Assembly (NCBI GenBank): GCA_038216465.1
Contig: JBBQQC010000004.1
Coordinates: forward strand, 1 to 64,000
Origin: JACCZX01 sp038216465
GTDB taxonomy: Bacteria > Pseudomonadota > Gammaproteobacteria > Burkholderiales > Burkholderiaceae_F
Reading direction: 5' to 3'
DNA: 64,000 nucleotides
In this document: positions 16,283-25,109 of the stretch, piece after piece
Numbering within the stretch: the stretch's first letter is position 1
How the letters are laid out: each line of letters starts with the position of its first letter
Notes under the pieces: generated by a model
Told to the model about the DNA's origin: nothing
What the model saw: the letters and a program-made list of their open reading frames with translations, nothing else
Database searches by the model: none
Made by a program: the position numbers and the translations under genes

Positions 16283-16984
16283 ATGGTTTCAAACGTGAGC
16301 CCTTGCCTGGTGGTGTTTGCCAAGCGGCCGCAGCGCGGCAAGGTGAAAACGCGCATTGCAGCCACGCTCGGCGAGCAAACCGCGGCGGAATTGTGTCAAT
16401 GCGCTTTGGACGACACGCTGACGCTTGCGTTATCGATCGCTGATGTGGCGCGTGTGATCAGTTATGCGCCGGCTACGGAACAGGCGCGCCGCTACTTCGA
16501 ATCCGGCGCTGCCGGTTTCACGCTGATGCCGCAGCGGGGCACAACCTTGGGTGAGCGCTTGTGCGACACGTTCGCGCAGCTATTGAAAGGCCATAGCCCC
16601 GTCGTCGCCATCGGAAGCGACAGTCCCGATCTGCCACCTGCGTTGATCACGCGAGCGTTCGAAAGTCTGCGCGACTGCACCGATGTCGTGATCGGTCCCG
16701 CCAGCGATGGTGGCTATTACCTTATTGGTATGCGATCGCTACATGCCGTTTTATTCGAGCGCATCGACTGGAGTACCGGCGCGGTTGCGCGGCAGACGCG
16801 CGCACGCGCGCTTGCGGCCGAACTGCGCATGGTCGAACTGCCGCCCTGGCACGACCTTGATACTGTCGCGGACCTGCGTGCGCTGGTCGATCCCGGCGCG
16901 CCGTTAACGCGTGCGTTCGTTGCGTCTTTACCTAGCGAGGTGGTCGATGAAAACCCGAGCAGCAGTCGCGTGGAAGGCTGGTGA
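16283..16984 (+). CDS. TIGR04282/DUF2064 family glycosyltransferase-like protein
   Basis: A 233-residue protein with the GT-A-like nucleotidyl/glycosyl transferase pattern: LVVFAKRPQRGKVKTRIA at the N terminus, VVAIGSDSPDLPP with the metal-binding aspartates, and VVIGPASDGGYYLIGM. Members have been linked to arsenosugar synthesis, but most are uncharacterised, and here the neighbours deal with formaldehyde, not arsenic. Its last 38 bases overlap the start of the alcohol dehydrogenase gene. Confidence 0.8.
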   Translation: MVSNVSPCLVVFAKRPQRGKVKTRIAATLGEQTAAELCQCALDDTLTLALSIADVARVISYAPATEQARRYFESGAAGFTLMPQRGTTLGERLCDTFAQLLKGHSPVVAIGSDSPDLPPALITRAFESLRDCTDVVIGPASDGGYYLIGMRSLHAVLFERIDWSTGAVARQTRARALAAELRMVELPPWHDLDTVADLRALVDPGAPLTRAFVASLPSEVVDENPSSSRVEGW

Positions 16985-18053
16985 GCCGCTCTCCATTGAA
17001 ACGGTCGACGTGGGTTCACCGCGCGCGGGAGAAGTGCTGGTCGAGGTGAAGGCCACCGGCATTTGTCACACTGATTACTACACGCTGTCGGGTGCCGATC
17101 CCGAAGGGATTTTTCCGTCGATACTCGGGCACGAAGGCGCGGGCGTAGTGCTCGAAGTCGGAGCCGACGTGGCTGCGCTGAAACCGGGCGACCACGTGAT
17201 TCCGCTCTACACGCCAGAGTGTCGTCAGTGCAAGTTCTGCCTGTCGCGCAAGACCAATCTTTGCCAGGCAATTCGCTCGACACAGGGCCGCGGGTTGATG
17301 CCCGACGGCACGTCGCGCTTCTCGATCGGCGGTAAACCGATCATGCATTACATGGGAACGTCGACGTTCGCAAATCACATCGTGGTGCCAGCAATTGCGC
17401 TGGCGAAGATTCGTGCCGATGCTCCGTTCGACAAGGTTTGCTACATCGGGTGTGGTGTAACGACTGGTGTCGGCGCCGTTCTGTTCACCGCGAAAGTTGA
17501 AGCCGGTGCCAACGTCGTTGTATTCGGACTCGGCGGCATCGGATTGAACGTGATTCAGGGCGCAAAGATGGTTGGCGCCGACCGCATCATTGGCATCGAC
17601 GTGAACCCCGCGCGCGAGGCGCTCGGCCGCAAGTTCGGCATGACGCACTTTATCGATCCGCGCAAGGTCGATAACGTCGTCGACGCGATCGTGCAGCTGA
17701 CCGACGGCGGCGTTGACTACAGCTTCGAATGCATCGGCAATGTGACGACGATGCGCCAAGCGCTGGAATGCTGTCACAAAGGCTGGGGCCAGAGCGTCAT
17801 CATCGGTGTTGCGGCGGCGGGGCAGGAGATCGCCACGCGGCCGTTCCAGCTGGTCACCGGGCGCGTGTGGAAAGGCACCGCATTTGGCGGCGCGCGCGGG
17901 CGCACCGATGTGCCGCGCATTGTCGACTGGTACATGGAAGGCAAGCTGAACATCGACGATCTGATCACACATCATCTGCCGCTCGAACGCATCAACGAGG
18001 GCTTTGACCTGATGAAGCGCGGTGAATCGATTCGCAGCGTGGTCGAGTTTTGA
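16947..18053 (+). CDS. frmA: S-(hydroxymethyl)glutathione dehydrogenase / class III alcohol dehydrogenase
   Basis: A 368-residue zinc alcohol dehydrogenase. Visible ligands: Cys40 (GICHTDYY), His62-Glu63 (GHEGAG), the structural zinc cysteines 92, 95, 98 and 106, a further catalytic Cys in YIGCGVTTG, and the NAD-binding VVFGLGGIGLNVI. It oxidises S-hydroxymethylglutathione, formed from formaldehyde, to S-formylglutathione. ATG 16947 follows GAGG by six bases. The hydrolase that completes the pathway starts on its stop codon (TGATG). Confidence 0.94.
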   Translation: MKTRAAVAWKAGEPLSIETVDVGSPRAGEVLVEVKATGICHTDYYTLSGADPEGIFPSILGHEGAGVVLEVGADVAALKPGDHVIPLYTPECRQCKFCLSRKTNLCQAIRSTQGRGLMPDGTSRFSIGGKPIMHYMGTSTFANHIVVPAIALAKIRADAPFDKVCYIGCGVTTGVGAVLFTAKVEAGANVVVFGLGGIGLNVIQGAKMVGADRIIGIDVNPAREALGRKFGMTHFIDPRKVDNVVDAIVQLTDGGVDYSFECIGNVTTMRQALECCHKGWGQSVIIGVAAAGQEIATRPFQLVTGRVWKGTAFGGARGRTDVPRIVDWYMEGKLNIDDLITHHLPLERINEGFDLMKRGESIRSVVEF

Positions 18054-18925
18054 TGCGGAAAGCCGACGATGCGCAGCTTGAACTGATAGGCGAGCACCCT
18101 TGCTTTGGTGGTCGGCAGTGTTTTTACCGGCATCAATCGACCGAGATCGGTTTGCCGATGCGGTTCGGCCTGTTCATCCCGCCCTCGGCGGCCGAGACGT
18201 CGACGCCAATGCTCACGTTCCTGGCCGGCCTGACATGCACCGAAGAGACGTTCGCGATCAAGGCCGGCGCGCAGCGCGTCGCCGCCGAGCTAGGCATCGC
18301 CCTGCTGACACCCGATACGAGTCCGCGCGGGGCCAACGTGCCCGGCGAGGCGGCGTCCTGGGATTTCGGGGTTGGCGCCGGTTTTTATATTGATGCCGCG
18401 CTCGAGCCGTGGAAATTGCACTGGCGCATGGAGAGCTATTTGATGCGCGAGTTGTTGCCGCTTGCGGTGAATGCGTTTCGAATCGACGCATCGCGCACAG
18501 GCCTCTTCGGCCATTCAATGGGCGGCCACGGCGCGCTGACGCTGGCGCTGAAGCATCCGGACCGCTTCAACTCGGTTTCAGCCCTGGCGCCGATCGCAGC
18601 ACCGATGAATGCACCCTGGGGCAAGAAGGCTTTTAGCGGTTACCTCGGTGAGGACGTTGAACGCTGGCGTCAGCACGACGCGAGTGCGCTAATGAGCAAG
18701 CAAGCGGCGCCACCATTTCCGGACGGTCTGCTGATTGACCAGGGCATGGCCGACCAGTTTTTGAAGGAGCAGTTGTATACGGCGACGTTCGAGAACGCGT
18801 GCCGCGAGGTTGGACAGCCGTTAAGGCTTCGGTACCACGCCGGGTACGATCACGGCTACTTTTTCATTGCGACCTTCGTCGAAGACCATCTGCGCTTTCA
18901 TCACGCACGCTGGAATAAGCGCTGA
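18053..18925 (+). CDS. fghA: S-formylglutathione hydrolase
   Basis: A 290-residue alpha/beta hydrolase of the esterase D type that cleaves S-formylglutathione to formate and glutathione. It has LTFLAGLTCTEETFAIKAGAQ, TSPRGANVPGE, and the nucleophile elbow GHSMGGHGAL near residue 154, with Asp and His expected in LIDQGMADQFL and GYDHGYFFI. It overlaps the dehydrogenase stop by one base, so the pair forms one formaldehyde-detoxification unit. It converges with udgX, one base apart. Confidence 0.93.
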   Translation: MRKADDAQLELIGEHPCFGGRQCFYRHQSTEIGLPMRFGLFIPPSAAETSTPMLTFLAGLTCTEETFAIKAGAQRVAAELGIALLTPDTSPRGANVPGEAASWDFGVGAGFYIDAALEPWKLHWRMESYLMRELLPLAVNAFRIDASRTGLFGHSMGGHGALTLALKHPDRFNSVSALAPIAAPMNAPWGKKAFSGYLGEDVERWRQHDASALMSKQAAPPFPDGLLIDQGMADQFLKEQLYTATFENACREVGQPLRLRYHAGYDHGYFFIATFVEDHLRFHHARWNKR

Positions 18926-18926
18926 C

Positions 18927-20377
18927 TTATTTCAGCCCGCGGACGTATTTCGCCGCAATCTTTAGGTCAACGACAAACTTGTCCAATTCTGCTTCGCGCG
19001 TCTCCGGCAACACGCGCAGCAGATACGACGGATGCACGGTCAGCAGCACGCGCGGTCCCGCAGAATCGGAATCGGAATCAAGCAACGTGCCGCGATTGGC
19101 AAGCACCGGCAGCGCTCGCCCGAGCACGGCGCGCACCGCGGTTGCCCCAAGTGCGACGATCAGATTCGGCTGGACCGTTGCAACTTCGCTCTCGTACCAC
19201 GGATGGCAGGCGGCAATTTCAAGCTCGGCAGGTTTCTTGTGTAGCCGGCGCTTTCCGCGCAGTTCGTATTTGAAGTGCTTGACCGCGTTGGTGACGTAGA
19301 CCTCGCTACGTTCGATTCCAGCAGCGGCCAGTGCACGATCGAGCAATTGCCCGGCCGGCCCCACGAACGGGCGGCCGGCAAGATCTTCCTGGTCTCCCGG
19401 TTGTTCGCCGACAAGCATCAGGCGCGCCGACTTTGGACCTTCGCCGGGCACTGCCTGCGTCGCGTACTGCCATAGTGGACAGTTGCGGCACTGGTCGAGC
19501 AGCTTGCGCTGATTTTCTCCCGCACCGGAATGCGCGGAAGGCGCCGATGGCGGTACCGGTCGGCGCACCGGATGGCTTCTGCGTGGCGCCGCCACTTCGG
19601 CCGTTACCATTTGGCCCGCGCGTGCCTTGGCCGCCGCCGCCAGCGGCTGGATCAGTTGTGCTTCGGGCAACTGTGCCCAGAATTTCCTGGGCATATGCCC
19701 CTGCGTCACCTTGACGTTGACGCGTGCTGGATTGAAAGTCGACGCGTAGTACGCGCGCCAGAGCTCTTCGAGAGCGTCGTCATTGGGCGCGGTGGAGCGC
19801 GGCACGCCGGCCCCGAACGTGAGATGTGCGCCGTCCCACATCACCGACCGTTCCGGCGTAAAGATTACCCATCGCTGCGCGGTAAAGCGGCGCACGAAAA
19901 AGTTTGCGGTCGTTTCGACGATGTGGTGCTCAGGCTCGTACCAAGCGACAAATCGCGCGCCGGATTGATCCTCGACCCTGCGAAACCGCACGTACGCGTG
20001 CATTCGGTGCTCGTCGTGTCGGACCTGCCTCTCGAAAACGCGCAGTCGCATCACGTCAGGATCGACTTCGACCTGCAACAGTTTCGGTTCGTCTTTCAGA
20101 CGAAGCAACACGCGGTAAAGCGCCGCGAAGCGATCGGGCTACGGTGCAATATGACTGCGCTTGCCAGGTCAACGAATTCACGCGGTACTCTAAGTTTGTA
20201 GCTGCCGGCATCAATTTCGGACTCTTCGATTCTGTCAATCGCCTGGTCATCGAGCAGCGAGGTCGCGCCATTGATCCGCCAGTGAACTTCCGCGGATGCG
20301 ATCCCGCGCGCTGCCAGCCAACGTGCTTGGCGGCGCCAACCGTCGAAGTCGGGTTCGCTTGCGAGTGCGAGCTGCAT
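18927..20377 (-). pseudogene. udgX: UdgX-type uracil-DNA glycosylase with N-terminal DUF4130 domain, split by a one-base frameshift
   Basis: ATG 20377 opens a frame (MQLALASEPDFDGWRRQ, PREFVDLASAVILHR) that runs to a stop at 20096, while the rest of the protein, from DRFAALYRVLLRLKDEP on, lies in another frame ending at 18927. Restoring one base near 20136-20138 gives a 483-residue protein: DUF4130 domain (to about residue 240) then a family 4-like UDG domain with CRNCPLW, GEQPGDQEDLAGRPFVGPAG, the UdgX-specific KRRLH loop with the histidine that bonds covalently to uracil, and HPSYLLR. It starts two bases after the radical SAM gene. Real mutation or sequencing error cannot be told apart here. 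Confidence 0.85.
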
Positions 20378-20379
20378 TG

Positions 20380-21639
20380 CTAGACGGGCAATTCGAGTTG
20401 CGCTTCCCGGTTCGAGGCGTGAAATTTTGCAGCGGCTTTTATCGCATTGACTGCGTCGCCGCGCGGGCGATGGTCAGGCAGCACGATAAAGGGCATCGCT
20501 TTGCGGGGCGGAACGCCAAGCCGCTTTAGGTCATCACTCCGGATGGCGCGCACTTGTCGCGAGCGCACAATCCGATCGACCGCATGCCTGCCGAATCCCG
20601 GCACGCGCAACAACGCTTCACGCGAGGCGCGATTGATATCCAGTGGAAAGAATTCCGGATGTGCAAGCGCCCATGCGAACTTCGGATCGATTTCCAGCGA
20701 AAGGTCTGGCTTCTCGGGAGGCAGTAGTTCGTCAACACCAAACCCATAGTGACGTAACAGCCAGTCGGACTGATACAACCGGCTCTCGCGCTGCAATGGG
20801 GGTGGGGCGAGCGGAAGTCGCTTGCTGGCATCCGGGATCGGACTGAACGCCGAGTAGTAGATGCGGCTGAGTCGATAGGACGCATACAGATGCGCGGCGA
20901 GGTTGATGATTTGGCGATCGTTCGCGTCGTCGGCGCCGACGATCAGCTGAGTGCTCTGCCCGGTAGCGATAAACGCCGGGACCGCGGGCGACTTGACTAG
21001 CGAACTCGGCGCACGCACCCGGCGTGCGTCCCTCGTTTCGTCGATGCTCGTCCTTAGACGCCCCATCGCGAGCTTGATCGTATGTACGCTCTTTTCGGGT
21101 GCAAGTTTTTGCAGGCTTTCGGTTTTCGGCAGCTCCACATTGATCGATAGCCGATCGGCATACCTTCCGGCCTGTGTCAGCAAATCGGCGGCCGCATCCG
21201 GAATTGTCTTCAAGTGAATATAGCCCCGGAAGTCATGCTCAATGCGCAGGCGGCGTGCCACCTCGACCATCTCGGCCATCGTGTGGTCCGGGCTCTTCAC
21301 AATCCCTGAGCTTAGAAACAATCCCTCGATATAGTTGCGCGCGTAAAAATCGAGCGTCAGCTGAACCACTTCCTCGACGGTGAAGCGCGCGCGATGAACA
21401 TTCGACGACAGCCGGTTGATGCAGTAGGCGCAGTCGTAAATGCACGCGTTGGTCAGCAGAATCTTCAGCAACGAAACGCAGCGTCCGTCGGGCGTATAGC
21501 TGTGGCAGATGCCCATACCCTCGGTTGATCCGATGCCGCGACCACCTACGGAAGTGCGTTGGGATGCGCCGCTCGATGCGCATGACGCGTCGTACTTGGC
21601 CGCATCCGCTAGAATTTCGAGCTTCGTCAGCAGTTCCAT
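20380..21639 (-). CDS. Putative DNA modification/repair radical SAM protein
   Basis: A 419-residue radical SAM enzyme with the cluster motif in NACIYDCAYCINR (C-x3-C-x2-C), preceded by KLEILADAAKYDASCASSG, the family's typical N terminus, and carrying a helix-hairpin-helix-like element near the end (LLRVPGFGRHAVDRIV), which suggests DNA binding. The family is regularly found beside DUF4130-UdgX genes, as here; its reaction is unknown to me. ATG 21639 is preferred to 21648 by similarity; neither has a clear ribosome-binding site. It follows lexA by 87 bases on the same strand. Confidence 0.87.
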   Translation of the reverse strand: MELLTKLEILADAAKYDASCASSGASQRTSVGGRGIGSTEGMGICHSYTPDGRCVSLLKILLTNACIYDCAYCINRLSSNVHRARFTVEEVVQLTLDFYARNYIEGLFLSSGIVKSPDHTMAEMVEVARRLRIEHDFRGYIHLKTIPDAAADLLTQAGRYADRLSINVELPKTESLQKLAPEKSVHTIKLAMGRLRTSIDETRDARRVRAPSSLVKSPAVPAFIATGQSTQLIVGADDANDRQIINLAAHLYASYRLSRIYYSAFSPIPDASKRLPLAPPPLQRESRLYQSDWLLRHYGFGVDELLPPEKPDLSLEIDPKFAWALAHPEFFPLDINRASREALLRVPGFGRHAVDRIVRSRQVRAIRSDDLKRLGVPPRKAMPFIVLPDHRPRGDAVNAIKAAAKFHASNREAQLELPV

Positions 21640-21726
21640 GTTGCGCATCGGCGCGAAGTTTCATTGCAGGCCCACGCGCTGCAAGTGTGATGGCCTGCCC
21701 GCAGCGCCTGCTCTGCGCAGCCGGGG

Positions 21727-22380
21727 CTAGATCGACGCGCGAATCACGCCGACGGCAATGCCCTCGATGGCGAAAGGCTCCCGCCTCAGGTCGACGACGA
21801 TAGGCTTGAAGTCAGGATTTTCGGCGATCAACTCGGCACGAGCTCCGCGCAGCTTCAATCGCTTAACGGTAACCTCGTCACCCAGCCGGGCCACCACCAC
21901 TTGACCCGAGCGCGCCTGCGGCTGGCGATGCACCGCGAGCCAATCGCCGTCTAGAATTCCCGCGTCCCGCATGCTCATGCCGCGCACCTCGAGCAGATAA
22001 TCGGCGTATGGCTTGAAAGTTGCCGGGTCAACCGCTGCCGTGGCCGTCACATTTTCCTGCGCCAGGATCGGGCTTCCTGCCGCTACCCTGCCGATCACGG
22101 GCAGCCCGCTTTCCTGGGCCGCGACCATTAGCTCACGGACGCTGTCTCTGAGTCGAATACCGCGCGAGGTGCCGGACACCAGCTCGATGAGCCCTTTCTT
22201 CTGCAAGGCCTGCAAATGCTGCTCGGCGGCGTTCAGTGAGCGGAAGCCGAACGCCTGCGAAATTTCATCGCGCGTCGGAGGAGCGCCGCTTTCGGTCAAA
22301 GTTTGGCGAATGAATTCCAGAATCTCCGTCTGCCGGGGAGTGGGATCGGGAAACGTAGCAGCTTCGGCCGGTCGGCTCAT
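21727..22380 (-). CDS. lexA: LexA repressor
   Basis: A 217-residue SOS repressor. The N-terminal winged helix contains TPRQTEILEFIRQTL and GAPPTRDEISQAFGFRS; the cleavage site is Ala101-Gly102 in RVAAGSPILA, and the self-cleavage dyad is Ser136 (VRGMSMRDAG) and Lys173 (EVTVKRLKL). The frame extends further upstream to 22539, but ATG 22378-22380 matches the LexA N terminus and leaves an SOS box just upstream of it. Activated RecA would trigger its self-cleavage and release the cassette downstream. Confidence 0.95.
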   Translation of the reverse strand: MSRPAEAATFPDPTPRQTEILEFIRQTLTESGAPPTRDEISQAFGFRSLNAAEQHLQALQKKGLIELVSGTSRGIRLRDSVRELMVAAQESGLPVIGRVAAGSPILAQENVTATAAVDPATFKPYADYLLEVRGMSMRDAGILDGDWLAVHRQPQARSGQVVVARLGDEVTVKRLKLRGARAELIAENPDFKPIVVDLRREPFAIEGIAVGVIRASI

Positions 22381-22406
22381 CGTGGAGAACGCGCTGAGAT
22401 AAGATA

Positions 22407-22422
22407 CTGTGAATGTATACAG
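22407..22422. promoter_or_regulatory. SOS box (LexA operator) of lexA
   Basis: CTGTGAATGTATACAG matches CTGT-N8-ACAG exactly and sits 27 bases upstream of the lexA start codon, the position expected for autoregulation. The overlapping A/T-rich stretch probably holds the promoter. Confidence 0.88.
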
Positions 22423-22765
22423 TGTTAGGGTAAATGGCAAGCGAATGCTGCTGCGGCATAACGGAGCGCTAGGGCTTAGTTGCGCGAAGCCCTTCGGCCT
22501 CTTGTGAACCGACGTCGACGTGTTAAGCTCCCTTGCCATCCAGGTTCAGTCAGCCGAAGCACAACAATCTTGTGCTTTTGGGCGGGCAGCGTTGCCGGAT
22601 CGTTCGATTCCGCGCTCGGCTTCTTGATCTGAAATCAGCCGCACGAAGCGTACGTAATCCGAATTTTCAAACCTTGCTGTGTTTTGATCCGCGCGCTGAG
22701 CGCAGTTCGACGCTTCGATGCGGTGCGCATTCGGAGCGCAGTGGGCAATCCTTGATACGGAGCCG
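22423..22765. other. Gene-free spacer between lexA and scpB
   Basis: This 343-base stretch separates the divergent lexA and scpB units. I see no convincing gene, RNA or terminator; it presumably holds the scpB promoter. A 78-codon open frame at 22533-22769 has no family resemblance and looks accidental. Confidence 0.5.
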
Positions 22766-23413
22766 ATGAATACTCACGAGGCCAAGGTTGTGGTCGAAGC
22801 AGCACTGCTAACCGCGGAACAGCCGTTGTCGCTCGCTGATTTGCGGCGGTTGCTGAACGACGAGCTGAATGCGGATTCGCTACGTGCGTTGCTTGACCAA
22901 CTGCACGACGATTGGCGAAACCGCGGACTCGAGTTGGTTGCGCTCTCGTCGGGCTGGCGTTTTCAGAGCTTGCCGACTCTGCGCCACTATCTTGACCGGT
23001 TGAATCCAGAAAGGCCGCCGAAATACTCGCGTGCAGTGCTTGAAACGTTGGCGATCATTGCCTACCGGCAGCCGGTCACGCGGGGTGATATCGAGGATGT
23101 GCGCGGCGTAACGGTGTCGAGCTCGGTAATCAAGGCGCTCGAGGAACGCGGATGGATCGAGGTCGTCGGTCACCGCGAAGTGGCCGGACGTCCGGAGCTC
23201 CTGGGCACGACTCGGAAGTTTCTGGATGACCTGGGGCTGCGTACGCTCGCTGAGCTACCGACGCTGCACGACGACACACGCGCGCCGGACGAATTGGAAC
23301 TTCAGCTGGGCGCTACAGCGCACTCCGAGCCTGCGCCGGCTGACGTTTTCGACGCTGCACCTGAAGCGAATGAATCTCCCCGCACTCAAACCGCCTCACT
23401 CCCCGTGGCTTGA
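22766..23413 (+). CDS. scpB: Segregation and condensation protein B
   Basis: A 215-residue kleisin-partner protein of the SMC-ScpAB chromosome-organising complex. It has two winged-helix domains: KVVVEAALLTAEQPLSLADL at the N terminus, and PPKYSRAVLETLAIIAYRQP, VSSSVIKALEERGWIEVVGH and RPELLGTTRKFLDDLGL in the second. The last 40 residues are acidic and disordered. ATG 22766 follows GGAG. No scpA is next to it, which is common in betaproteobacteria. Its stop overlaps rluB by one base. Confidence 0.92.
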   Translation: MNTHEAKVVVEAALLTAEQPLSLADLRRLLNDELNADSLRALLDQLHDDWRNRGLELVALSSGWRFQSLPTLRHYLDRLNPERPPKYSRAVLETLAIIAYRQPVTRGDIEDVRGVTVSSSVIKALEERGWIEVVGHREVAGRPELLGTTRKFLDDLGLRTLAELPTLHDDTRAPDELELQLGATAHSEPAPADVFDAAPEANESPRTQTASLPVA

Positions 23414-24888
23414 TGAACGCTCCCACCACTCCCGACGAACACATTCCGTCAGACGCGGCCAGCTCGCCACCTGATGACGACGAGGTCAATGGCAACGTGA
23501 GTGCCGACGGCAACACCGGCGCTCCGGTTGACGACGGCGACGAACGCGACGAGGTCGATGGAAACCGCAGCGAGCGGCCGGCTGAAGGCAACGCACGGCC
23601 GCCGCGGTCCCGCGGCCGCCGGCGTCGCGGCCGGGGGGGCGACCGTGCCGATCGCCCCGAGCGCGCTGCGGTGCCGTCGGCCGTCATAGCGGCAGCGCCC
23701 GCGCTACCGTTGGGTCCGCCCGCCCCACTGGCCGGCGAGGGTGACGACATCAATCCCGCCGCGATGCCTGATACCGCCTTATCGCGCGAGCTGTTGGAGC
23801 GCGGGCGGCGCGCGGCCAAGCAAACGCAACTGGCGCAATCCGACAAGCTGCACAAGGTACTAGCGGACGCCGGCATCGGATCCCGTCGCGAGATGGAAGA
23901 AATGATCATCGCGGGCCGCGTGTCGGTGAACGGCGAGCCGGCTCACATTGGTCAACGCATCCTGACGAGCGATCAAGTCAGAGTCAACGGCAAGCCACTG
24001 GCGCGCAAGGCGCCGGGGCGGGCTCCGCGGGTGCTGCTGTATCACAAGCCGGTGGGCGAAATCGTGACGCAGGATGATCCGGGCGAGAGACCGACGGTGT
24101 TCGAAAAACTGCCGAAGGTGGCCGGTGGCCGCTGGGTCGCGGTCGGACGGCTTGATCTGAATTCCGAAGGACTGCTGATTTTTACCACCTCAGGCGAATT
24201 GGCCAATCGCCTGATGCATCCGCGTTACGAGGTTGAACGCGAATACGCTGTTCGTGTACTGGGCGAAGTCAGCGCGGAGCAGCGCCAGAAACTGCTTGAC
24301 GGTGTCGAGTTGCAGGACGGGCCCGCCAAGTTTTTGCGTGTTGACGACGCCGGCGGTGACGGCGCCAATAAATGGTATCGGGTGGCAATCAGCGAGGGCC
24401 GCAATCGCGAGGTTCGGCGCATATTCGAATCGATCGGGCTCACGGTCAGCCGCCTGATTCGGATTCGATACGGTACGGTTCAATTGCCGCGCTCGCTCGC
24501 TCGGGGTCGCTTTCAAGAATTGGCCCCGGAGTGGGTGCAAGCATGGGTCCATGATCTTGGGATTGGTATCGACGAGGTTCGTCAGCGGCAGGGCGGCCCT
24601 GGTGAAGGCAATCGCGGACGTGGCCGCAGTAGTCGAGGCCAGGGCAATCGCGATGGGCAATTTGGCTCTCAGGGACGGCAGCCCCCACATAACTACGGCA
24701 ACGGCACACCTGCCAATGGGCAGAACCAGGGCCCGGGTCGCGGCCGCGGCAAGCCGCAGGGTAATCGCCCGCCACGCCAGCCTGACCCGCTGACCAGCAG
24801 CGTGACGTATATAGCTGCCGGCCACGGGCTGCCGAACAACGGGCGTCCGGCGCGCTTCAAACGCGGAAAGCCGCCGCGCAGCTTCTAG
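23413..24888 (+). CDS. rluB: 23S rRNA pseudouridine 2605 synthase, with long disordered tails
   Basis: A 491-residue protein. The core (about residues 145-375) has an S4 RNA-binding domain (KLHKVLADAGIGSRREMEEMI) and the pseudouridine synthase domain with the catalytic Asp near residue 248 in GRLDLNSEGLLIFT, plus KWYRVAISEGRNREVRRIFE. The first 140 residues are acidic and then Arg/Pro-rich; the last 110 are a Gly/Arg/Gln/Asn tail. E. coli RluB is about 290 residues, so the tails add about 200. Its partner enzymes modify helix 89-95 region of 23S rRNA; RluB makes the 2605 pseudouridine. Confidence 0.92.
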   Translation: MNAPTTPDEHIPSDAASSPPDDDEVNGNVSADGNTGAPVDDGDERDEVDGNRSERPAEGNARPPRSRGRRRRGRGGDRADRPERAAVPSAVIAAAPALPLGPPAPLAGEGDDINPAAMPDTALSRELLERGRRAAKQTQLAQSDKLHKVLADAGIGSRREMEEMIIAGRVSVNGEPAHIGQRILTSDQVRVNGKPLARKAPGRAPRVLLYHKPVGEIVTQDDPGERPTVFEKLPKVAGGRWVAVGRLDLNSEGLLIFTTSGELANRLMHPRYEVEREYAVRVLGEVSAEQRQKLLDGVELQDGPAKFLRVDDAGGDGANKWYRVAISEGRNREVRRIFESIGLTVSRLIRIRYGTVQLPRSLARGRFQELAPEWVQAWVHDLGIGIDEVRQRQGGPGEGNRGRGRSSRGQGNRDGQFGSQGRQPPHNYGNGTPANGQNQGPGRGRGKPQGNRPPRQPDPLTSSVTYIAAGHGLPNNGRPARFKRGKPPRSF

Positions 24889-24917
24889 CAACGAGTCACG
24901 GCCCTAGGCCGTTGCGC

Positions 24918-24947
24918 TTGTTGTGCGACGGCGATGCCCGATATAAT
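24918..24947 (+). promoter_or_regulatory. Sigma-70-type promoter of the rimP-nusA-infB operon
   Basis: A perfect TATAAT (24942-24947) has TTGTTG (24918-24923) 18 bases upstream as the best -35 candidate. The predicted start is near 24954, which gives an untranslated leader of about 155 bases before rimP. A short GC stem (24898-24903 with 24907-24912) just upstream could be the rluB 3' end. Confidence 0.65.
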
Positions 24948-25040
24948 GCGCGGCTGCTGTTTTTGACCGCGTGGGCGCCGGGTGTGCGAACGCCTCTTAC
25001 CCCGCTGAAGCAGGCCTGTTAAAAATAAAAATGGGCTAAG

Positions 25041-25068
25041 AAATGGGCTTTACGGCCCATTTTTTATT
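25041..25068 (+). terminator. Terminator-like hairpin in the rimP leader, candidate attenuator
   Basis: AAATGGGC (25041-25048) pairs with GCCCATTT (25055-25062), followed by T-rich sequence to 25068, a classical intrinsic terminator placed between the promoter at 24942 and the rimP start at 25110. A second copy of AAATGGGCT at about 25028-25036 could compete for the same 3' arm. A stem GGCG/CGCC is also possible earlier in the leader. Position and form fit attenuation of this operon, known in other proteobacteria as the rimP leader; which factor acts here is inference. Confidence 0.7.
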
Positions 25069-25109
25069 TCCGCGCCTGATTTTGAAGGCGCTGCAGTACC
25101 GGGACGTGT

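Noticed and set aside
17016..17975. Long open frame (319 codons) on the minus strand
   Set aside because: It lies wholly inside the well-supported class III alcohol dehydrogenase gene and reflects codon bias at high GC; the product has no family resemblance.
22533..22769. 78-codon plus-strand open frame in the lexA-scpB spacer
   Set aside because: No ribosome-binding site or similarity, composition unlike neighbours' proteins; likely chance.
24954..25040. Possible tRNA-like fold in the rimP leader
   Set aside because: No T-loop GTTCRA sequence or paired acceptor arms were found; only simple hairpins.
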